From assembly GCA_023461075.1 (NCBI GenBank), contig JAEWNY010000091.1:1-24499 (forward strand): a DNA stretch of 24,499 nucleotides, given 5' to 3'. The notes under the pieces are model-generated. The model ran no database searches. It worked only from the letters and a program-made list of their open reading frames with translations, and had not been told where the DNA came from. A program made the translations under genes and the position numbers. This DNA comes from Pseudomonadota bacterium. Its GTDB lineage: Bacteria > Pseudomonadota > Gammaproteobacteria > Xanthomonadales > Xanthomonadaceae. This document shows, piece by piece, positions 15,708 through 23,900 of this stretch; the first letter of the stretch is position 1, and each line of letters opens with the position of its first letter.

Positions 15708-16712
15708 TCAATCCAGTCCCAAGAGGTCACTCAACGCCGAGCGCCATCCCGAGCCATAGCGCGCGTACCTGCCGCTGCGCCATTCGTCGGCGACTTGGCG
15801 CAAACGCTTCAGCGGATCGGTCGACAAGCCTGCACGTGCGGTTGAATGGCGAAGCCGATCTTCCGCTTCTTCCCATTCGCGTGATGCCTCTGCATCGCCG
15901 CGTACGCGCTCGCGCAAATGCCCGGCCAACCCGGCTTGACGCTGCACGAGTCGCTGCAGGAACTGCCGGCGTCCCACGCCGATGCCGAGGTACCGTTGCG
16001 TCGGTGATCGTTCACGCACCCCGATCTGGTTTCCACCATGTTGGCGGTAATCGATGACGGCCTCCTCCAGCGTGTCGATGCGGCCCCGTGTCGCGGCGAT
16101 GATCGCGATCCATTCGTCATGCGACCAGCCGTCGGCGACCGGTAAGGCCCCGTCAAGCACAGCGCGACGGAACCCCATCGCCGCACCGGTCACGATGTTG
16201 CGTCTGAGCAGCACATCGAATCCACGCCCGTCATGCATGGCGGTCATTTCGCGCGCAGACACCTCGAGCACCTCCAGCAACCTGCGCCCGAGCGGCCGCC
16301 CATCCGCATCCACCAATCGCGCATCGCCATGCAGCATCAGCAACTCCGGCCGCCGCGCGAATTCGTCCAACATCGTCGCGATCTTGTGCGGATGCCAGAC
16401 ATCATCCTGATCGCAGGGAAACACCACGTCAGCCTCGGCACGTTGCAGGGCCTGCTCGAAGTGGCGGACATAACCAACGTTCGCGTCATTGCGATGCAGG
16501 ACCACTTCGCACCCCGCTAGACGACGCTCGTCGGCGAATGCCTGCAGCAGCGACCATGTCGCATCCGAAGATGCGTCATCGGACAACACATAGACCTCCG
16601 GCTGCCGGGTCTGCGCCGCCAGGCTTGCCAGTTGCAGCGGCAGGAAGCGCTCGCCGTTATAGCTGCACAGCACCACGGCGCTGCGCGGCAAGCGGTGTGC
16701 CGCCACGATCAT
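15708..16712 (-). CDS. Family 2 glycosyltransferase
   Basis: This is a 334-residue GT-A glycosyltransferase. Key parts are VVLCSYNGERFLPLQLASL (13-31), VLSDDASSDATW (42-53), NVGYVRHFEQAL (78-89) and the metal-binding CDQDDVWHPHK (100-110), a form common in O-antigen and capsule glycosyltransferases. The ATG at 16712 overlaps the SDR stop as ATGA, which fixes the start against a longer open frame reaching 17189 that lies opposite nothing but overlaps the SDR gene. The C-terminal ~80 residues are basic and helical (RQFLQRLVQRQAGL), possibly membrane-associated. It is followed directly by the rhamnosyltransferase-like gene, so both probably act on one glycan. The sugar is unknown. Confidence 0.87.
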   Translation of the reverse strand: MIVAAHRLPRSAVVLCSYNGERFLPLQLASLAAQTRQPEVYVLSDDASSDATWSLLQAFADERRLAGCEVVLHRNDANVGYVRHFEQALQRAEADVVFPCDQDDVWHPHKIATMLDEFARRPELLMLHGDARLVDADGRPLGRRLLEVLEVSAREMTAMHDGRGFDVLLRRNIVTGAAMGFRRAVLDGALPVADGWSHDEWIAIIAATRGRIDTLEEAVIDYRQHGGNQIGVRERSPTQRYLGIGVGRRQFLQRLVQRQAGLAGHLRERVRGDAEASREWEEAEDRLRHSTARAGLSTDPLKRLRQVADEWRSGRYARYGSGWRSALSDLLGLD

Positions 16713-17617
16713 GCCGATGCCCCGAGCCATGCCGCCGGATCGGGATCGAAGCCGCGTGGCGCGACGCCGAGTAGCGTCGTCAGCTGCGTGTTGTCGGCGA
16801 CGAGGTCCTGGTCGAGGCGCGAAGCGAATCCTCGCAGCGACGGCCGCAGCCGAGCGGCGATCGCGAGAACTGCGCGCGGCAGCGGCAACCGCAAGGTCCT
16901 GCGCGGCAATGCATCGCGCAGGCGCAGGAACATGCGGTCGACGCGCAGGCGTTCGCCACCGCCGACCTCGAGGGTCCTGCCGATGGCGGCATCGACATGG
17001 ACCGCGCGCCATGCCGCCAACGCCACGTCGCCGGCGTGCACCGGCTGGCGCAGGCCACGCCCAAGCGGATACGGGAACAGGCCGGTACGCATCGCGCGAC
17101 GGGCGATCGGCGCCAGGTTCGCGTCGATGCCGAGGCCGTAGATCATGGTCGATCGCAACACCGTCCAGCCGATGCCCAACCGATCGCACTGCGCAATCAG
17201 GGCCGCCTCCGCTTCACGCAATGATTGCGAAAGCGCGCGATCCGCTGCCAAAGCCGCGTCGCGCTTGCTGACCGCGCTCATCGAGCTGGTGGCGACCAGC
17301 CGACGGCAGGGCGCCTCGCCCAGCCCCGCCAGCGCATCGGCCAGGGCCTGCATCGGCCCGAAGCTGACCACCGCATCGAATCGCCCGCAGTCCGGCCAGC
17401 CATCGGCCAGGTCTGCCTGCAACCAATGCAGGCCCGCATCCTCCACAGCCGAATTGCTCTGCGCGCTCCGACTCAAGGCAACCATGTCATGGCCGCCGCC
17501 GCGCAACTGCGCGCGTAAGGCGTGACCGATCTGGCTGCTGGCGCCGGTCAGCAACACCCGCTGCACGGCGTGCGGAGCATGCGGGATCGGAATGGGCGAA
17601 GAAGGATTCACCTGCAC
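16709..17617 (-). CDS. Atypical SDR / NAD-dependent epimerase-like protein
   Basis: This is a 302-residue Rossmann protein. The dinucleotide-binding motif TGASSQIG is at 24-31 after a short proline-rich N terminus, and QADLADG (67-73) fits the adenine-pocket position. The usual catalytic Y-x-x-x-K is not seen. The segment where it should be (about 126-137, DRALSQSLREAE) has no tyrosine and no lysine, although SSMSAVSK lies just before. This resembles atypical SDRs that bind NAD(P) without classic epimerase chemistry, so a named reaction cannot be given. The GTG at 17617 is the likely start (another GTG at 17611), 29 bases after the relA stop and without a clear ribosome binding site. Its stop overlaps the next glycosyltransferase start. 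Context suggests nucleotide-sugar or surface-glycan metabolism. Confidence 0.8.
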   Translation of the reverse strand: MQVNPSSPIPIPHAPHAVQRVLLTGASSQIGHALRAQLRGGGHDMVALSRSAQSNSAVEDAGLHWLQADLADGWPDCGRFDAVVSFGPMQALADALAGLGEAPCRRLVATSSMSAVSKRDAALAADRALSQSLREAEAALIAQCDRLGIGWTVLRSTMIYGLGIDANLAPIARRAMRTGLFPYPLGRGLRQPVHAGDVALAAWRAVHVDAAIGRTLEVGGGERLRVDRMFLRLRDALPRRTLRLPLPRAVLAIAARLRPSLRGFASRLDQDLVADNTQLTTLLGVAPRGFDPDPAAWLGASA

Positions 17618-17646
17618 AGTTTATCGTCGCGGCCGGTGACGCCTGC

Positions 17647-19794
17647 TCAATCGCCGCGCCGCGCATCCAGCACGCCGGGCAGCGACGAGAGTTTGCCGAG
17701 CAGCCGGGAGAGTTGGTCGACGTCGCGCACCTCGATGCCGATCAGCAATCGCTGCCGGCCATCGCGCGAGGCGCCATCGCCGCGGATCGCCCGCACCATC
17801 ACGCCTTCCTGCGCAATCAGGTTGCTCACGTCGCGCAACCAGCCCTTTCGGTCGATGCCGCTCACCACGATCTCGACGCGCTGCCTCTGGTCGACATCGC
17901 CCCAATCAACCGCCATCACGCGCTCCGCTCCGCGCGCGGACATTCGCTGCAGTGCCGGGCAATTCGCGCGATGCACCGACAGGCCGCGTCCGCGCGTGAG
18001 ATAGCCGACCACCGCCTCCCCCGGCACCGGCTGGCAGCAACGGGCGATGTTGACCAGCAGGTTGTCGACGCCGGCCACCGTGACCCCGGTGCGCCCCGGC
18101 GAAGCCTTGGCGCGCGTGGCCGGCGCCCGGGGTGCTTCATCCAGCGCCTCCGGCGCACGCGCCGCCTCATGCAGCGCACGCACCACCTGGCTGGGGCCGA
18201 TCTCGCCGAGCGCGAGCTGCACGTGCAGCTCGTCGATGCCATCGAGGTGGAAGCGCTGCAGCACCGGCGCCAGGTCGGCATCGGCCGCGCCCATGCGTTT
18301 CAACTCGCGCTCGAGGATCTCGCGTCCGGCCTGCTGGTTGCGGCCGCGATCGAGCCTGCGGAACCACGCGCGGACTTTCTCCCGCGATCGCGGGCTCGCC
18401 AGGAACCGATTGCCGGGCAGCAGCCAGTCGCGGCGCGGTTCGCTGACCTTGCCGACCATCACCTCGACCCGCTCGCCGGTCCGCAACTTGTAGTCAAGGG
18501 TCACGATGCGGCCATCGATCTTGGCGCCGCGGCAGCGATGTCCGATGTCGGTATGCACGCGATAGGCGAAATCCAGCGGCGTGGCGCCGGCCGGCAGGTC
18601 GATCACCTCGCCCTTCGGCGTCAACACGTAGATGCGTTCCTCGACAAGTTCCTGGTCGAGGTCGGCGCGCAGCGCGGCATCGCTTTCCTCGCGCGCGGCA
18701 TCCAGCACGCGGCGCATCCAAGCCACCTTGCGCTCGAGCGCGGCATCTCCGCCGCCGCCCTCCTTGTAGCGCCAGTGCGCGGCCACGCCGAGTTCGGCAT
18801 GACGATGCATGTCGCGGGTGCGGATCTGCACCTCGACCACCTTGCCATCCGGGCCGACCACGCAGGTGTGCAGCGACCGGTAATCGTTGGCCTTGGGCCT
18901 CGCGATGTAGTCATCGAATTCGCCAGGCACCGGCAGCCACGCCGCATGCACCACGCCGAGCACCGCATAACACTGCGCGGCGGTATCGACCAGCACGCGC
19001 ACCGCATGCAGGTCGTGCAATCCCTCGAACGGCAGCTGCTTCTTCTGCATCTTCCGCCACACGCTGTACAGGTGCTTGGAGCGGCCGGCGACTTCCGCAT
19101 CGATGCCATGGGTGGCCAGCGCGTCGGACAACGCGCGGCGCATCTGCCCGATATAGGCCTCGCGGCCGCGACGGGTATCGTCCATCAGGCGCGCGATGCG
19201 CCGGTATGACACCGGCTCCAGCACCCGGAACGCGAGGTCCTCCAGTGCCCATTTGACCTGCCAGATGCCGAGGCGGTTGGCGAGCGGGGCGTGGATGTCA
19301 CGGGTCAGCCGGGCCAGCGGCTGTGCCTCGCCGTCATCCGCGTCCACCGCGTGGCGGAGTCGCGCCAGATGGCGTGAGAGCATCACCGGCACCACCCGCA
19401 GGTCCTGGCTCATCGCCAGCAGCAATCGGCGCAGGCCCTCCGGATCACTGCCCTCGGCATGTTGCTCGTGCAGCGCGCGAACCCGCGCCTCGGCGGACAG
19501 GCCGTCCAGCAGGCTGGCCAAGGCTTGAGGCAAGGCCTGGCCGTCCGGCCATGCAGCATCGGCCTGCGCGGCGTCGACGATCGCCGCAGCCAGCATTTCG
19601 CCATCGGCGTTCAGCCCCGCAAGGGTGGACAGGATCTCCGGCAGCAGCGCTCCGGCGGCCGCGCCCGTGCGCCCCGCCAATGCTGCCTGCAGTTCGGCAC
19701 GCAGTCCCGCCTCGACCGCATCGGCGGCCGGCAGTTGCAGCAGGTCGGTGTAGGACGGCGACATCGGCGTGACGGCATGCGGATCGCTCCGCAT
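17647..19794 (-). CDS. relA: RelA-type (p)ppGpp synthetase
   Basis: This 715-residue long RSH protein makes (p)ppGpp from ATP and GTP/GDP, in the known case on stalled ribosomes. The N-terminal hydrolase region (about 60-170) is degenerate: no HD pair of the SpoT type is present. The synthetase has GRSKHLYSVWRKM (237-249) and GEFDDYIARPKANDYRSLHT (291-310). Its EFDD is the acidic form typical of monofunctional RelA, not the RFKD of SpoT/Rel. A TGS domain covers about 386-447 (YVLTPKGEVIDLP). The cysteine motif NIARCCQPVPG and SVHRANCP mark the zinc-finger region, and a C-terminal ACT/RRM domain ends at LDARRGD. The ATG at 19794 is taken; an ATG at 19764 is also possible. It diverges from a secreted-protein gene and is followed within 29 bases by the SDR gene. 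Confidence 0.96.
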   Translation of the reverse strand: MRSDPHAVTPMSPSYTDLLQLPAADAVEAGLRAELQAALAGRTGAAAGALLPEILSTLAGLNADGEMLAAAIVDAAQADAAWPDGQALPQALASLLDGLSAEARVRALHEQHAEGSDPEGLRRLLLAMSQDLRVVPVMLSRHLARLRHAVDADDGEAQPLARLTRDIHAPLANRLGIWQVKWALEDLAFRVLEPVSYRRIARLMDDTRRGREAYIGQMRRALSDALATHGIDAEVAGRSKHLYSVWRKMQKKQLPFEGLHDLHAVRVLVDTAAQCYAVLGVVHAAWLPVPGEFDDYIARPKANDYRSLHTCVVGPDGKVVEVQIRTRDMHRHAELGVAAHWRYKEGGGGDAALERKVAWMRRVLDAAREESDAALRADLDQELVEERIYVLTPKGEVIDLPAGATPLDFAYRVHTDIGHRCRGAKIDGRIVTLDYKLRTGERVEVMVGKVSEPRRDWLLPGNRFLASPRSREKVRAWFRRLDRGRNQQAGREILERELKRMGAADADLAPVLQRFHLDGIDELHVQLALGEIGPSQVVRALHEAARAPEALDEAPRAPATRAKASPGRTGVTVAGVDNLLVNIARCCQPVPGEAVVGYLTRGRGLSVHRANCPALQRMSARGAERVMAVDWGDVDQRQRVEIVVSGIDRKGWLRDVSNLIAQEGVMVRAIRGDGASRDGRQRLLIGIEVRDVDQLSRLLGKLSSLPGVLDARRGD

Positions 19795-19812
19795 TCAGTG
19801 AATCGGAATGGC

Positions 19813-19818
19813 TACACT
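19813..19818 (+). promoter_or_regulatory. Possible -10 element of secreted-protein gene A
   Basis: TACACT in the context GGC-TACACT-AGC lies 34 bases before the ATG at 19847, in the divergent gap with relA. No clear -35 is found at the right distance. The same hexamer precedes paralogue B. Confidence 0.35.
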
Positions 19819-19846
19819 AGCGGCAAACCCGATGATTGGAACCCTC

Positions 19847-20338
19847 ATGCGCATCGCCCACCCGTTCATCGCCCTGCTGCTGTTCACGGCGAGCAGCATC
19901 GCCTTCGCCCAGGCACGCGAGGGCGCGCCGATCCAGCAACAGATGAGCGCGGCGGAGTTCACGGCGGCCGGCCTCGACAAGCTGTCCGCAGACGAACTGG
20001 CGCAGCTCAATGCCTGGCTCAACCGCACCGTGATGCAGGAGTCGAGCAAGGCACGCAAGCAGGGCCGGCAGGAAGTGGTGAAGAAGCATCGCGGTTTCTT
20101 CGACTTCGGCGACGGCGAGCCGATCGAAAGCCGCATCGTCGGCGAGTTCAAGGGCTTCGAAGGCGGTCGCCGCTACACGCTGGAAAACGGCGAAGTCTGG
20201 CAGCAGACCGATGGCACCACGCTGTATGGCGTGCGCGGCAACAACCTGCCTGTGAAGATCCGGCCCGGCGTACTGGGTGCGTGGTGGATGCGCGTCGAGG
20301 GCAGCGGCGTCCAGGCCAAGGTCAAGCGCGTGAAGTAA
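19847..20338 (+). CDS. Secreted small protein of unknown function (paralogue A)
   Basis: The product is 163 residues starting at the ATG at 19847 (GGA 8-10 bases upstream); in-frame ATGs at 19808 and 19832 are less likely because they delay the signal peptide. Residues 1-20 form a classic signal peptide (MRIAHPFIALLLFTASSIAFA) with predicted cleavage after AFA. The mature part has a helical motif AAGLDKLSADELAQLNAWL, a basic KKHRGFFDFGDGEP stretch, and a C-terminal beta-type region with SRIVGEFKGF, YTLENGEVWQQ and IRPGVLGAWWMRV. The same motif order recurs in the next gene. The family is not recognised. A periplasmic or secreted location is inferred from the signal peptide. A TACACT -10-like hexamer is at 19813-19818 in the 52-base divergent gap to relA. 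Confidence 0.85.
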   Translation: MRIAHPFIALLLFTASSIAFAQAREGAPIQQQMSAAEFTAAGLDKLSADELAQLNAWLNRTVMQESSKARKQGRQEVVKKHRGFFDFGDGEPIESRIVGEFKGFEGGRRYTLENGEVWQQTDGTTLYGVRGNNLPVKIRPGVLGAWWMRVEGSGVQAKVKRVK

Positions 20339-20345
20339 CTGCCGC

Positions 20346-20357
20346 GCCGCATGCGGC
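20346..20357. other. Perfect 12-bp palindrome between the two secreted-protein genes
   Basis: GCCGCATGCGGC is a perfect palindrome 8 bases after the stop of paralogue A. A second hairpin (CCGGC/GCCGG around CTCGTC, 20357-20372) follows directly. Neither has a T-run, so a rho-independent terminator is not supported. They may stabilise the 3' end of the first transcript. Confidence 0.4.
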
Positions 20358-20377
20358 CGGCCTCGTCGCCGGAGCGC

Positions 20378-20410
20378 CTGTCATCTGATCGTCATCTGGC
20401 TGCCTACACT
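20378..20410 (+). promoter_or_regulatory. Pho-box-like direct repeats and -10 upstream of paralogue B
   Basis: Two adjacent 11-base direct repeats, CTGTCATCTGA (20378-20388) and TCGTCATCTGG (20389-20399), match the PhoB site plan of 7+4 bases twice. The first 7-mer is the exact consensus CTGTCAT; the second matches it at 5 of 7. Five bases later stands TACACT (20405-20410), a plausible -10. In E. coli phoA the box is likewise placed just upstream of the -10 and replaces the -35, and no good -35 is seen here. Regulation by PhoB is inferred. Confidence 0.45.
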
Positions 20411-20435
20411 GCCTCGATGCCCAAGAGGAATGCCG

Positions 20436-20957
20436 ATGTCGATGCGCAAAGCCCGCCGCCACCTGATTCCGGTTCTTGCACGACGTGCCTGCGCACCGAT
20501 GATGTTGGCGCTGCTCCTGGCCGGCAGCGGCATCAACGACGTGCTGGCGCAGGACTACGTGCCGCTGGAGAAACGCCTCACGCCTGAGCAGCGCCACGCC
20601 GCCGGGCTCGACCTGCTCTCGCCCGCGCAACTGGCCGAACTCAATCGCCTGTTGCGCGAAGAACGCCCGTCTGCCACGACGATGCGGCCCGCCGCAGTCG
20701 TGGTCGAGGACAACCGCTTCGCCGGGCAGGACGAGGGCGAGATCCGCTCCTCGCTGGTCGGCACGGTGGCCGGCTGGGCACCCGGCACGGTGTTCACCCT
20801 CACCAACGGCCAGCAATGGCAGGTGTTGAAGGGCGAGATGACGCTGCGCAAGCTGGTGAGCGACAGCGCGATCCGCGTGGTGCCGGGCGTGGCCGGGCGC
20901 TGGTTCCTGGAAGTGGTGCCGGACCTGCCCAAGGCCCGCGTGCAGCGCATCCGCTGA
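20436..20957 (+). CDS. Secreted small protein of unknown function (paralogue B)
   Basis: The product is 173 residues from the ATG at 20436, chosen because AGGA (20426-20429) is six bases upstream; ATGs at 20430 and 20442 are alternatives. A long basic n-region (RKARRHLIPVLARR) and a hydrophobic core (APMMLALLLAGSG) precede a predicted cleavage site after VLA (before QDYVP). The mature part repeats the motifs of the preceding gene: AAGLDLLSPAQLAELNRLL, then IRSSLVGTVAGW, FTLTNGQQWQV, IRVVPGVAGRWFLEV and a basic end (ARVQRIR). Identity is modest but the order is the same, so the two are probably old tandem paralogues. The family is not recognised. The stop codon directly abuts the hrpA stop. 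A Pho-box-like promoter lies upstream. Confidence 0.85.
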   Translation: MSMRKARRHLIPVLARRACAPMMLALLLAGSGINDVLAQDYVPLEKRLTPEQRHAAGLDLLSPAQLAELNRLLREERPSATTMRPAAVVVEDNRFAGQDEGEIRSSLVGTVAGWAPGTVFTLTNGQQWQVLKGEMTLRKLVSDSAIRVVPGVAGRWFLEVVPDLPKARVQRIR

Positions 20958-20963
20958 TCAGCG
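20952..20963. other. 12-bp palindrome formed by abutting stop codons
   Basis: CGCTGATCAGCG is perfectly self-complementary. Its centre TGA|TCA is the stop of paralogue B on the plus strand and the stop of hrpA on the minus strand, with no base between. No T-run follows on either side, so transcription termination is not evident here. Confidence 0.8.
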
Positions 20964-23900
20964 CAACCGCGCGATCCGCGCCGCCAGTTTCTTCGCCGAT
21001 ACCCCGCCCTTGGCGCCGAGTTCCTGGGCGAAAGTGGCGACGCGCAATTCCTCCAGTTCGCGGCGCAGCTCCCGAGCTTCGGGATCGTGCGGATCGGCGG
21101 CCGCCAACGCATCGACGAATGGCTTGAGTTCCAGCATCCGCGCCTGGTCCTTGTGCGGATCGCGCTGCGCACGCTCGGCTCGCAGCGACAACGCCTTCAG
21201 GTAACGCGGATACTCGGCCAACAGCGCGGCAGGCGTATCGCGCAGGAAGCCCGGCGCGGTCAGCGTATCCAGATGCGCGCGCATGTCATCCAGGTTGCCG
21301 CTGGCCCAGCCCATCAACCTGGATTCCAGTTGCGCGCGTACCTCGGCCACGCCGGCCAGGATCGCCTCGGCCTGTTGCAGGCGTTGCATCGCCTCGCCGA
21401 ACAGCGCCTTGCCGAGCGCATCGATGCGGGCGGCGAAGGCATCGGCATCGCGCACCTGCTCCAGCGCATCGGCCGACAGCGCCGCGAACGCACCCTCGAC
21501 CAGGTCCTCGCGCAGCCGATCGGCATCGCGCGCGACCGGCTTGCGGAACGCATCGGCCTTGCCCGGTGGTTTGTCGATGGCCGCGTACAACAGGCCGATC
21601 TTCGGCTGCACCGGCAGTTGCCGCCGCGCCTGCCTGAAACGCTCGACCGATGCGATGCGCAGCAGTCGCCGCACTCCTTCGGCATGCAACTGCTCGGCCA
21701 CCTCGCGCTGCGCATGCACCTGCAGCGACACGCTTTCGCCATCGTCCTGCAATGCCGGATACGCGGGGATGCCACCATCGCCCGCCACCTGTGCCGGCAC
21801 GCCCTGCTCGGGAAAATGCTGCAGGCCCGATTGCGCGAGATCCCTCGCCGCGCGGCCGGCGAAAGCCTGCTGCGCGCGCCCGCCGAAGCGCCGCAGCAGC
21901 TCATCCAGATCCCGCGAGCTGGCGAGGACGTGCTTGCCGGTTTCATCCTGCAACTGCAGGTTCATGCGCAGGTGGGGTTCGATGCCGGCTTCGTCGAAAT
22001 CCGTCGCCGCGACATCCACGCCCGAGAGCTTGCGCAGGAAGCGCGCGAGCGTTGCGACCATGTCGTCGGCTTCAGGCTCGCGATGGGCTTCTGCGAAGGC
22101 GCGGGCGAAATCTGGCGCGGGCACGAAGTTGCGACGCAGGATCTTCGGCAACGACTTGATCAGCGCGGCCGCCTTGTCCTGCACGAAGCCCGGAGCCAGC
22201 CACGACAACCGCGCCGCATCCAACGCGTTGAGCAGGTGCAAGGGCACCACGACCGTCATGCCATCGTCCACTGCGCCTGGCTCGAAGCGATAGCGCACGG
22301 CGAGGCGCGCATCGCCCAGCGCGATGATCGGCGGGAAGCGCGCGGCATCGGTTTCATCGGCGACCAGCAGGTCGTCGCGCGTCCATTCCAGCGCGGCCTG
22401 CTCCGGCTTCGACAAGCCCCTGAACCAGGCATCCAGCGCCTGCGCGTTGTGGATGTGCGGCGGCAGGCGGTCGAGGTACCACTGCGCCTGCCATTCCTCG
22501 TCCACCACCAACCCGGCGCGGCGCAGCTTGGCTTCCTGTTCGCGCGCTTGCGCCAGCACTTGCAGGTTGCGCGGAAGAAAACTGCTGCGGCTGTTGATCT
22601 CGCCGCTCACCAGCGCATCGCGCACGAAGATCACGCGTGATTCCTCGGGATACAGCGCGCCGTAATGCACCGGCTTCTTCGGCGCCAGCACCAGCCCGAA
22701 CAGGCTGATCTGCTCGCTGCCGATAACGCGTCCCTGCGAGCGCGACCAGTGCGGATCGTGATGACGGCGCGCCAGCAGGTGCGGCAATTCTGCGATCGCC
22801 CACTCGGGATCGACCGCGGCATTGGTGATCGCCCAGACCTTCTCGGTGTCGAGCAGGGTCGCCGACAGCAGCCACGGCGGAGGCTTCTTAGCCAGCATCG
22901 AGCCGGGGAATAGCTGGAAACGACGGCCGCGCGGTCCCTCGTAGACATTGCGATCGCCAAGATGGCCGAGCTGGGTCGGGAGGCCGGCGATCAGCGCGCG
23001 ATGCAGGCGCGCGTAATCGACATGCTGCGCGCCTTCGTTCGCCCCCGCTGCAGGTTCCGCCTGCACTATCGCTGACCCATCGTCGCCTTGCCCCGGCTTG
23101 CGCGGACGGCGCCGCCTGCCCCGACCCGTTTCGATGGATGACGATGGCGTCTCTCGTCGACTGCTCGACCAGCCCAGTGCCTCGCACTGCAGCTTCAACT
23201 GCCTGTGCAGCTCGCGCCATTCGCGCAGGCGCAGGAAGCCGAGGTAACGCTTCTCCGCCCACTTGCGCAGCTGCGATTGGCTGAGATCCTCGTGCGCGAT
23301 GCGGAACGCCTCCCACAACTTCCAGATGCCGATGAACTCGGATTTCGGATCGGCGAATTCGGCATGCGCGGCATCGGCGGCGGCGCGTGCATCGGCCGGA
23401 CGTTCGCGCGGGTCCTGGATGCCGAGGAAGCTGGCGATCGCCAGCATCTCGTGCAACACGCCATGCTTCTCGGCGGCGATCAGCATGCGCGAGAGCTTCA
23501 CGTCGACCGGCAACTTCGCCATCTGCCTGCCGATCGCGGTCAGCTTGCGCTGCGCATCGATCGCGCCGAGCTCGGCCAACTGCTGCCAGCCATCCGCCAC
23601 CGCACGCGGATCGGGCGCCTCGAGGAACGGGAACTGCTCGATGTCGCCGAGGCCGATACTCAACATCCGCAGGATCACGCCGGCGAGTGCCGAACGGCGT
23701 ATTTCCGGATCGGTGAACGCATCGCGCGCAGCGAAATCGGCTTCCGAATACAGGCGGATGCACACGCCATCGGCAATGCGTCCGCAGCGGCCCGCGCGCT
23801 GGTTGGCACTCGCCTGCGAGATGTCCTCGATGTGCAGGCGGTCCAGCTTCAGGCGCGGGCTGTAGCGCTTGACCCGGGCCTGCCCGGGATCGACCACGTA

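Noticed and set aside
15708..17189. A 493-residue version of the second glycosyltransferase
   Set aside because: Its first 159 residues overlap the SDR gene in another frame and are arginine/alanine-rich nonsense. The ATG at 16712 overlaps the SDR stop as ATGA and starts right before the glycosyltransferase fold.
20346..20372. Rho-independent terminator between the secreted-protein genes
   Set aside because: Hairpins are present but no T-run follows; kept only as a palindrome.
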